A DNA stretch of 64,000 nucleotides, from contig CM072345.1 of assembly GCA_036874045.1 (NCBI GenBank), positions 11,456,501 to 11,520,500 of the forward strand. The letters run 5' to 3'. The notes beneath the pieces are model-generated. The model did not search any database. It was given only the letters and a program-made list of their open reading frames with translations, and was not told the origin of the DNA. Shown here piece after piece: positions 1 to 11,700 of this stretch (position 1 is its first letter; every line of letters begins with the position of its first letter). The stretch is from Cymodocea nodosa (taxonomy: Eukaryota; Streptophyta; Magnoliopsida; Alismatales; Cymodoceaceae). Position numbers and translations under genes: made by a program.

Positions 1-2727
1 CCTCACTGTTATTCTTTGGGTTATGTTGATATGTTTTCTATGAAACATACACCTGTGGACACAAGCATATATAGACACACACAGAGAGAGTAGGGTATTA
101 CTTGCAGTAGGGTGTTGTCGAATGAAGTATTACTTGTAATTCTGTCATCATGTACCACCCTAATCTTCTGATTCTTTCATAAAAGGATATCACTCAAATG
201 GTTTTTCCTTGGATAGATGATGGTTCCTTGGATAACTTTTCTTCTTTACTTTTCATAAGAACACAAGAATATTTTATGTGCCCTAAAGTTGGACACTTTG
301 AATTTTATTATAATCTAATCATGCCCACTTCCATCTCTTTGTGGCAAGCCGTGTTAACATAACCAATTGTTTCCTTTTTACATTCAGTCATATTCTATTA
401 AGATCCAATCACATAGGATTGACTTGATATTCTCTCTTTAAATATTTTTCAAGTTTGTGGCTAATTTTTTTTTCCTGATTCTTATTTTTGTCATAGGAGA
501 TATACACTTCCATGGTGTAGAAGATTTTGAAAATGAAAGATATTTTAGTTCCGTATTTTTTTCACTGAAACTAATTGAAAGATATTTTTAGTATCATATG
601 TTATTTTATTTTTATTATTAAGTTTATGCAAAGAATGCATAAATGACACTAATGCTGACAATATTACAAGAACCTTCCATGGTAGGGTATTATTGAATTA
701 GAAAACTATTTTAGTAAAACTATGTTACACAATTATTAATATTGTAAAACTAAAACTTTTTGTTTGAATTAAAAATGCTTTATGTCTGTCAAATCCCAAG
801 ATCAAATTTATGCATTAAGTGGGGTGTCTTTCTATGATCAAATAGAGACATCTTAACAAATACATACTGTGCTGTTTTGGGTGTGCATGGAGGTTGAGAG
901 AGATTTTTTTTGGGTTCTGATGGTATTTAGGATTGAGGAGGGTGGGCAGGAAGGAAGTTGTAGAAGGGGTGGATTGTTGGGGGAACAGGAAACATAGCTG
1001 GAATCGGACTAGTAAGAGATTGGGAAGGCAACCATTGGCATGATTCTGCACATGGAGGTTGATCCACGGGTGCAATGAGGATTGCATCTGCCTTTCGTCC
1101 AAAGATGATGAGAATTAATACTCCATGGGAGGGGACTGACAATATCTATGCTCATGACATCTCTTCATGTAGTGAGGTCATAGAACCAATGATATCTATT
1201 CCTCCCAATCTTTGACCACATTTGTGTATAATTGGTGGCTCTCCTAACAGCAAAAAATTGCTCCCTCATGTGTTTTGTCTTGGAGGAATGGGGGAAAGAA
1301 AGGTGACAGATTGTTTGATGAGAATGAGGAAAGAGAGAAGGTGGTTTCCTTATTTTTTGGTTGGTGTTAATAATAGAATGAGAGAGAATTACGGGAGATT
1401 TCTGTAACTGAAAGCTAAGTGTGGTATTTTGATTCTTTTTAAATTCAATCTTAATTTAGATGAACATCTTTGATGGACCTCAGATTACATAAATAAGGTT
1501 GCTCATCTGATATTGCACTTCTCACTCCTTCTATATGTGGTGTGTGGTATATGTATATGTATGGATCACTTACTTGTGAGTCACCTAGGCACCCAGCTTA
1601 AGTTTCATTACCTTAGAAAATTGTCACCATTGTAGTGTCAGTCTATTGAAGGTCCTTGTCACAATAAGCTTGAATATAAAAATCTCACCTAGCTAGTGCT
1701 TATCCTAATCTTGCTTGGGGTTTAACCTTTCTATTAAAGTTCATCAAACCATCAGAGTGCCGTTGTTGTAATTAAGACTGTCAACTGCACCTCAACCCTA
1801 TTGTATGAGATTCCCACTAATGTAAGGTTTGAGGAGGGTGTAATTGTATACAGTCCATATTAAGGTGTTAAGGCACTTGGGTGTTGTGTCTTGGGCAGTA
1901 ATAATTTTTTAAGGATATTTAATATCTCTACAGATTTAATTATAATCTTTGGCAAATGGATGTGTTGGAGATGGTTTTGGCCAGAAACTGCCTTTGGTGC
2001 TGCTGAAAGATGCACCAATGTCATGGTGACCAGAAACTGTTTCTGGTCCTACCAGAGAGATGCATTGGCATTGATGGAAGCTTTCATCATTGGAGCTACC
2101 AGAGATGATGGTAGGCCAGAAGGTATTGTTGGAACTTGTTGGATTGCAAGTTGTGGTTGCCAGGGGTATTATGGAAGTTGGTGGCCGGTGGATGGATTGC
2201 TGGAGGGTTGGGAGAGGAAAAAAAAAAGAATATGATGGGTTTTGGTTTTGAGCCCTTTTATAATAAGTTAGATAAATGGGTCATTGTATGACCCATTTAG
2301 CATTCGATAAAAGCCCCAGTTGAAAAGAAAGGGATGTCAGCTGAAACATGTTTGAGAGATGCCTTGGCACTAATTGTTGCCTAAGTGCTGGTGGAATTCA
2401 GTCACCCTCTGCCTGGAGGCCAAAATTTGCCTTGGCTCCAAGCAGTTCCTAGTTGGTTGCCATGATAAGTCTGATACAGCTTCACCTCTAATAGTGGAGA
2501 GATTATTTCTAGGATTTAAAATTGTAACTTCCATGCCATGTTGGCTAACATTACAATTACATCAGGATTCACCCTCAATAGTACCAACTGCACATGTGAC
2601 AACAGTCTTATTCTTGTGAATATTTATTATTGTCCTACTCTATTGATGAAGACATATTTTTCTTGTTAAATATACTACTATTACTTTCGTTGCATGCTTC
2701 TCATAACTTAATAATATGGGTTTGCAG
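1..2727 (+). other. Upstream intron of the sacsin-like gene (start outside window)
   Basis: No segment matching the N-terminal sacsin repeat is visible, and the first recognisable exon starts after the acceptor tttgcag ending at 2727. The stretch is therefore read as the 3' part of an intron of at least 2.7 kb. It is AT-rich with short non-coding ORFs. It holds a 19-base near palindrome at 2029-2047, a hairpin at 2274-2298, and an A-run at about 2218-2227 after a G-rich stretch. No intact mobile element was recognised. Confidence 0.6.
2274..2298. repeat. Perfect 11-bp inverted repeat, 3-base loop
   Basis: AAATGGGTCAT, TGT, ATGACCCATTT. It resembles the GTAAATGGAT-type inverted repeat in the short LTR of the copia element at 17952-18083, so it may be a remnant of a related LTR. 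It lies in the upstream intron and has no coding role. Confidence 0.55.
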
Positions 2728-5700
2728 GATGATCTTATGAGGCAAGGCAGGGCATTCTGTTTTCTTCCTTTGCCTGTCAGAACAGGACTTGCTGTGCAAG
2801 TGAATGGCTACTTTGAAGTATCCTCTAATCGTCGTAGCATTTGGTTTGGTGATGACATGGATAGAGGTGGAAAATTTCGTTCTGACTGGAATAAGCTTTT
2901 ACTGAGGGATGTTGTGGCCCCAGCATTCAGTGAATTGCTTCTTTCTTTATGTAAGCTACAAGGTCCTACTAAATTCTATTATTCTTTGTGGCCAACTGGT
3001 ACTTTTGAGGAACCTTGGGCCATCCTAGTGGATTATATTTACCAAAATATATGTCATCTTCCGGTCACTCATTCTGACCTAAAAAAAGGCATTTGGATGC
3101 CACCTGCTGAGGTTTTCATTCATGATGAGGAAATTTCTGAAAGTAATGACATCTGTGCAGCTCTTTTGATTTTAGAAATGCCAGTTGTTCATTTGCCAAA
3201 TGTGGTCATTAAAATGCTCTCTCGGTATCTTCCAGATTTTGATCAAAGAGTGATTAGTCCTGCAACAGTAAGGGATTTTCTTAGGAATGGTAAAGTGGTG
3301 GTTGACAAATTGAACAGATATAATAAGTTACTTCTGTTAGAATATTGTCTTTTCGATCTTACCGATGCTGATGTTGGTAAAAGTGCAAGTGGGTTGCCTT
3401 TACTTCCCTTGGCTAATGGTGAATTTGCAACACTTACTGGTCCCTCAAAGTTGCTCACATTCATTGTATGCAACAATGAACTTGAATACCAGTTGCTAGA
3501 ACCGGTTTCTGATAAAGTAATTGATCAAAGCATTCCTTCTTCTTTGTTCAGTAGGCTCTATGCAGTTGCAAGGACCACCCAGGCAAACATTACATTATTT
3601 GATATTAGTTTCTTCCTTCATTTTCTTCCCAGATTCTTCCCTCATAATTGGAAATATAAAGACATGGTTCCATGGTTTTCCGAAACTAGATATAGCAATC
3701 CATCTAAATCATGGTTTTTACTTTTCTGGAAGTATATCAAAGATAATTGTTCAGATTTATCGTTGTTTGATTGTTGGCCCATCTTTCCTTCTCTTTCGGG
3801 GCATTTACATAGAGCCTCAAAATTCTCAAAGTTGATTGACGTGGAGAACTTACCTGATTCTCTAAAAGATCTTCTTATGAGGATTGGATGCAAGATACTT
3901 GATCCAAATTATGGAGTCAAACATGAAAAATTATCTCATTATGTTTATGGCGCTAATGGTGCTGGTGTGGTGGATGCAATATTTGCAATTGTTTCCACAA
4001 ATGATGCAATCCATCCACTCTTCTATGATGCTTCAGTCATGGACAAAATTGAGCTTTGTCAATATCTTCTACATCCTAAGTGGTATTATGATGGGATTCT
4101 TGATGAAATTCACATAGATAAATGCAAATTGTTACCAATATATAGAACATATGGTGGAGGATTGTCTCATTCATTTAACTTTTCTGATCTAGTAAACCCT
4201 ACGAAATTCCTACCACCCTTAAATATACCTGAGTATTTTCTTAGTGGTGAATTTATTTACAGCTCATCTCATAACGAGGAAGAAATTTTGCAAAGATATT
4301 ATGGGATAGACCTCATGCTAAAGACCATTTTTTACAAGCAAAAGGTGCTAAATAAAATTGATGACTTGCAACCACAGGTTAGAGATGCCATCATGCTGGA
4401 CATTATTCATGATCTTCCTCAGTTATCCTTGGAAGATGTCTCTTTCAGAGAACAGCTAAGAAGTCTGAAATTTGTTCCAACTGCTAGTGGTACTCTAAGG
4501 AGCCCTCGGTCATTGTATGACCCTCGTGTGGAGGAACTGTTTGCTCTTTTGGAGGATTCTGATTATTTTCCATGTGGCTTATTTCAAGAACCCAATACAA
4601 TAGACATATTGCATGGGTTGGGACTAAGGACGTCCGTGTCATGTGATACTATCATCCAAAGTGCTTGTCAAATTGAAGGTATGTCTCGTAAAGATGAGTT
4701 GAAGGCACACTCACAAGGTAAGATTCTTCTTGATTATCTTGAAGTCAATGCAAGCAAATGGCCATGTTATCCTTCTGATGAAGGCTGGGCAAAGGTCAGA
4801 AACATGTCTAATAAGGTTAAAATGGCTTTCAGGCCCCATGATGGCTGGCAATGTGATTTTGAAAAATTCTGGAGTGATTTGAGACTAATAAGTTGGTGTC
4901 CTGTTTTAGTATCTCCTCCTCTTGCAATTTTGCCATGGCCTTCAGTTTCATCTCTGGTTGCTCCTCCAAGACAAGTCAGAATGCAAGAAGATCTATGGCT
5001 TGTCTCAGCAAGCATGCGCATCTTAGGCCAAACTTGTTCTTCTTCAGCATTGGCATCTCACTTAGGTTGGTCTCATCCACCAAGTGGTAGTGCAATTGCA
5101 GCTCAACTACTTGAGCTTGGCAAGAATAATGAGATTGTCAAAGATCATACCCTTCGACAAGAACTTACCCTTGTTATGCCAAAGATATATGCTTTTCTGG
5201 CATCCATGGTTGGGTCAGATGAGATGGATTTGGTGAAGGCCATTTTGGAGGGGAGTCGCTGTATTTGGGTTGGAGATGGATTTGCAACTGTTGATGAAGT
5301 AGTTCTTGATGGGCAGTTTCATTTGGCTCCATACATACGTGTTGTTCCTATTGATTTGGCAGTTTTTGAGGACTTGTTTTTGGAATTGGGTGTGAGGGAA
5401 TTATTGAAACCTGTAGACTATGCAAATATTCTTTGTAGAATGGCCAAGAGAAAAGGACAACTGCCATTAGATGGTCAAGAGCTTAGAATAGCTGTATTGG
5501 TCCTGCAACAGCTTGCTGAACTGCAGTGTCATAATATGGAGGATCAGATCTATCTTCCAGATATTTCCTCAAGGCTTTTTCCTGCTAAAGACTTGGTTTA
5601 CAATGATGCTCCATGGTTCCTTGATACTGAGAATGATACACCTGTACATACAACTAAAAATGGTTTGGAGGAAAAACAAACTGTTCATAACTATGTTCAT

Positions 5701-8700
5701 GGAAACATATCACATGATGTTGCAGAGAAACTTGGTGTTTGCTCACTTCGTAGGCTCTTACTAGCTCAGAGTTCTGATTCAATGAATTTGGGTTTGTCAG
5801 GTGTTGCCGAAGCCTTTGGACAGCATGAAGCCCTGACAACTAGGCTCAAGCACATTTTGGAGATGTATGCTGATGGGCCTGGTATTCTTTTTGAACTTGT
5901 GCAAAATGCAGAAGATGCTGGGGCATCTGAGGTTGTATTTCTATTAGACAGAACCCAGTATGGCACTTCATCTACACTTTCTCCTCAAATGGCTGAATGG
6001 CAGGGACCTGCTCTTTATTGTTTTAATAATTCGATTTTTAGCCCGCAAGACCTGTATGCAATCTCACGCATAGGCCAAGATAGTAAGCTTGAAAAACCTT
6101 TGTCAATTGGAAGATTTGGACTGGGTTTCAACTGTGTCTACCATTTCACAGATGTTCCAGGATTTGTCTCTGGAGAAAACATTGTGATATTTGATCCTCA
6201 TGCTTGTAACTTGCCTGGAGTATCTCCTAGTCATCCAGGTTTACGGATAAAATTTGTGGGGAGGAGAATTGTGGACCAATTTCCTGATCAATTTTCACCA
6301 TTTCTGCAATTTGGCTGTGACTTACATCATCCCTTTTCTGGAACTCTCTTTCGCTTTCCCCTGAGAGGTGAAGTTGCTGCATCTCGAAGCCAAATTAAAA
6401 ATGAGAAATATGCACCTGAAGATGTTCTGTCACTCTTTTCTTCATTCTCTGAAGTTGTTTCAGACACTCTACTTTTCCTAAGGAAGATCAAGAATATCTC
6501 ACTATATGTGAAAGATGGGCTTGATCATGAAATGCAACTCTTTCACAGTGTCTCAAGGCATACAGTAGATCAACCTGAAAAGCAATCGCACATGCACCAC
6601 ATGATGCTCAACTTTCTTCATGGAAATCAAAAGTCTGACTTAAGTAAGGAACAATTTTTTTCAAAGTTGGGAAAGATAACGGACAAGGATTTGCCATGGA
6701 ACTGTGAAAAAGTTGCTGTATTGGAGAGAACCCGTTTCAGTGAAAGGTCACATGCTTGGATAATCAGCGAATGCATAGGTGGAGGGAATGCTAGGAGCAG
6801 GTCTCTCTCTTCCATTAAAAGACCTCACAATTTTATTCCATGGGCTTGTGTTGCTGCATACATGCACACTTTCAATGTGAAGGACGTTATGGAAACTGTT
6901 GAGGGTCATCTCAACATAGGAGAGACTGTTGATAATACGTGTGTTCTATTTCAGCTTCCTGCAAGTTCAGAGCTAGATAGGAGGGAATTTAAAGGTCGTG
7001 CTTTCTGCTTTCTACCTTTGCCAATCAATACTGGTCTTCCAACGCATGTAAATGCATACTTTGAGTTGTCTTCCAATCGAAGAGATATCTGGTTTGGAGA
7101 TGACATGGCTGGTGGTGGGAGAGTACGGTCTGACTGGAATGTTTGCCTACTTGAAGATGCTCTTGCTCCTGCTTATGGTCATCTGCTTGAAACCCTTGCA
7201 ATAGATCTTGGTCCATGTGACTTGTTCTTCTCATTTTGGCCAACTTCTATTGGAATAAAACCATGGGAAAGCATGGTTCGAAAATTGTATACTTGTATTG
7301 TTGATTTGGAGCTACGTGTGTTATATACACAAGCTAGAGGGGGCCAGTGGATATCAACAAAGCAAGCTATTTTTCCTGATTTCACATTCCAAAGGGCATA
7401 TGAACTGTCCGAAGCATTATCAGATGCTGGCTTGCCCTTAATTACTCTCTCTAAACCTATTGTGGAAAGATTCATGGATGCTTGTCCATCTTTGCATTAT
7501 TTAAATCCTCGTTTTTTAAGATCCTTGTTGATTCGACGTAAGCGTGGTTTCAAGAACAGGGATGCAACAATTTTGATATTGGAATATTGCCTTAGTGACA
7601 TGAAAGAATCTACCTTCTGGGGTAATTTGATTGGTTTACCCTTGGCACCCTTGGCAAATGGCTTATTTGCCATTTTCAGCCACCGAGGAGATGGTGAAAG
7701 GATATTCATTACTAGCAAACATGAATATGGACTTCTAAATGATTCACTTCCACATCTGATCATTGACTGCACAATTCCTGAGTCAATTCTCAGCAAACTG
7801 CATGATATAGCTCATTCTGGAAATACAAATTTATCTTTATTAACATCTGAGTCTCTTCTAGAACTTTTTCCCCACATTCTTCCGGCAGAATGGCTTCATG
7901 CTAAGTGGGTGCCTTGGAACCCCAACAAACCAGGCCATCCAACTTTAGATTGGATGAGAGAATTATGGAGGTTTCTAAAATCATCATGCAATGATCTTTC
8001 GGCATTTATGAAATGGCCTATTTTGCCTGTTGGAAATGGGCTTCTTATTCAACTTGCTAGAAATTCAAACGTCATTAAAGATGATGGCTGGAGTGATGAT
8101 CTGTCTTCACTTCTTCAGAATCTAGGTTGTTTTCTCTTAAGAACTGATCTGGAAATAGATCATCCTCAACTGGAGAATTTTGTGAATGATGCAACAGCAA
8201 GTGGAATATTAAATGCTCTGCAAGCAGTTGCTAGCCAATCTGGAGATATTTTGAAGTTATTTGTCAATATATCAGAAGGAGAGAGACGTGAACTTCGGAG
8301 TTTTCTTTTACAATCCAAATGGTTTCCTGCTATGGAGTCTCACCTTGTTGATGTGATCAAGCTCCTTCCTATATTTGAATCATATCTTTCTAGGCAGATC
8401 ATCAGTTTGATCTGCCCTATCAAATGGCTTAAACCGGAAGGTATACCCGAGGATCTTTTGGATGATAGTTTTGTTCGAACAGTATCTGAAAAGGAAAAGA
8501 ACATTCTTAAAGTCCACCTTGGGATTAGAGAACCTTCAAGAAATGAATTTTACAAAAGTCATGTGTTGAACAATATGTCAAAGTTTGTCTTGCGGCCAAG
8601 TGTTCTTTCTAAAATTTTTGCTGATGTGAAGGTCTTCATCGAAGAGGACATCTCCATGAAGGCTTCCCTTTCTGAAATTCCATTTGTGTTAGCAGGAAAT

Positions 8701-11700
8701 GGAGTTTGGCAATGTCCTTCAAGGTATACTTTAACTTTCATGTAGATGCAAGCATCATTTTTTATTTTGCTACCAAATTTATATTTTTGGTGATTTTGAA
8801 GGGATAAAATTACTAAGTAAAGAAAGTTGGTGATGATTAATGACAATTTTGAAAATGCAAATTAACCAAAAAGAGATTGATGGTAAGTTTGAAGCTTAGA
8901 ATGATTTATATGATAAAAAGAATACAAAATAAGGAGAAAATGATCTTTATAAAATTGCATTGATAAGAGAGTCAAAATCATACCTTTAATTCAAGTTAAA
9001 TTTACTAAAGATGAAATGGAGTCTTATTAAAAATGTGGAAATTAAATCCAAATGATGCTAATATTTTGACCAACGTTTTAATTAAATAATAATGGAACAT
9101 TCTAGTGTATCGGAATTTGTAGTCAGAATTTGATGATGAAAATTTCTTTCTGGCAACAGAAAAATCTTTCTTTATATTAAGAAAATGTTTTTTTTGGTAA
9201 TTTTCTCATCACTTCCTTTTTCATACTTCAGTCCCATAACTAAGGTGGCCAGGAGTAAATTTGACGTTGCTATAAGACAACTTTTCTAATGAATGATTAT
9301 TCTTTAACATTACAGATGCTTTGAAATTGAACTTGACAACAGTCTTATATCATTGAACTAACTAGAATTGTTAACGACACAGGCTCTATGATCCACGTGT
9401 TCCTGGGTTAGAGAAGTTGCTGCATAGAGAAGCTTTTTTCCCTTGTGAGAAGTTTTTGAACACTGAAATGCTAGATACTTTAGCAAGCCTGGGACTTCGT
9501 AGAACGTTGGGATTTGCTGGCTTGCTTGACAGTGCTAGATCAGTTTCCATGCTTCATGATTCAGGGGAGGTGAATGCATTGCAATATGGTAAAAGGTTGC
9601 TTTTCTATTTAAATGCTATAGGTTTACGTCTCTCCAAGAGTGTTACTGAAGGAAACCCAAATGGAACTACTGATTTTACACCAAACAGAGAGAAAAATGA
9701 TCTTCATTTTGAAGATTCACAATCAGGAATTTATGAAGCAAACTTGCAAGTTGACTGGGATGAGTTATTATGCTTGGGAGGCATCAATCATGATGAGCAA
9801 GAAGATGGATTATGGGAAGAGATAAGAGAAATTTCTTGGTGTCCTGTCCATGTTAAGCCACCAGTACAAGGACTTCCATGGTCCAGAGAAGAATGCCAAG
9901 TAGCTTCTCCAAATATCACAAAGCCTATGTTTCAGATGTGGATGGTCTCCTCAACTCTGCGAATCCTTGATGGAGAATGTCCTTCCACCTATATTCAGAA
10001 AAAACTTGGATGGATGGATCCTATAGATGTACAGGTTTTGTCTGTTCAATTGGTCGAGCTTTCTAAAACTTTCATTGAGCTTAAGTTACATTCTGATCTT
10101 GAACCACCTGATGCTGAGTTACAGAGAGAAATACCAAAGCTGTATTCGAAACTACAAGCATTCATTGGTACCAGTGAGTTCTCCATTTTAGAGAATGCTC
10201 TGGATGGTGTTCCATGGGTATGGGTTGGTGATAATTTTATATCACCTAAGGCACTTGCATTTGATTCACCTGTTAAATATCATCCATATTTATATGCTGT
10301 CCCATCTGAGCTATGCAATTTCAGACTTTTGCTCTCAGAATTAGGTGTTAAGGCAACTTTTGATGTAACAGATTATATATGTGCCTTGCAAAGGATGCAG
10401 CATGATTTGAATGGTAAGACAATGTCAAATGAGCAGCTCAGTTTTGTTCACTGTGTCCTTGAAGCTATTGCTGACTGCTCATTGGAAAAACCATTATCCC
10501 ACGATATAATGAGCTCAATACTAATGCCAGATTCTATTGGTAATCTAGTGCATTTGACAGATGCTGTGTATAATGATGCTCCTTGGATGGCTCAAAGTAG
10601 TCCTGCTGGCAAAAAATTTTTACATCCAAGTATTTCTGAAGATTTGGCAAGAAGGCTTGGGGTGCAGTCAGTTCGTTGTCTGTCATTAGTTGGTAATGAG
10701 ATGATGACGGATTTGCCATGCATGGAATATTCTCAATTATGTGATCTGCTAGCATTATATGGAGACAACCACTTTTTATTTTTTGATCTGCTAGAATTAG
10801 CTGATTGCTGCAAGGCTCACAAGGTTCATTTCATATATGACAAGCGAGAGCATCCTCGACAGTTTCTACTTCAACATAATCTTGGTAATTGATCCCATTT
10901 CAAATATCTCACACAATATTTGCTTGTTATAGGTCAATAATTCTACCAGTTTTATTTGGGTCTAATTTCTTTCACCATAATATATCCTAATTATCATGAA
11001 TGTCATTTGCAACTTTGATCTGAACCTTTTGATTTTTTTTGTCAGGTGATTTTCAGGGTCCTTCTCTGCTATTTGTTATGGATGGAGCCAGTTTGAGCAG
11101 GGAAGAAATATGCAGCCTCCAGTTTCCTCCTCCTTGGAATGTTAAAGGAACTCCTCTTAATTATGGTTTAGGCCTGCTTAGCTGTCATTTTGTGTGTGAT
11201 GTTCTATCAATTGTTTCTTCTGGTCACTTGTACATGTTTGATCCCCTTGGTTTGGTTCTTGCTCCACCAACAAACCAGAGTCCCTCTGCTAAGATGTTCT
11301 CTTTGATAGGTATGGTATTTGGCCCTTTGTTTGTTATCAAGGTAACTGTTTTGCAATTAACATATAACTTGTGCCTGCACATACATTTAAATTTACTAGA
11401 TATCTGTCTTGCAACAATTTGAGACATGTCTTATGTCAGGATATTGTCAAAGCTTTTAAAGTCTTGTTAAAAGAAATGGTTTACAAAGAAGTCATGGGAA
11501 CTCATATGGTTTCATTACCACTTGATTTCTAGCTGTTTCAAACTAAAGAATTTATGTAAGCAGTGTAGTCACTGCAATTTCATGGGTCATGCCTGAGTTA
11601 GCTCAATACTCCCATCCTAGTATTGTTCTTTACTTCTATGGAGTTTAGGGTGAAAATTATGAATATTTTTACTAATGACAAATGTAGTACATGGTTATAG

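Noticed and set aside
815..1142. Overlapping minus-strand frames of 71-95 codons
   Set aside because: Biased composition and no recognised family; they lie in the upstream intron of the sacsin-like gene.
1891..2235. 114-codon plus-strand frame rich in Trp and Cys
   Set aside because: No domain recognised, sequence is partly repetitive, no start context, and it is inside the intron.
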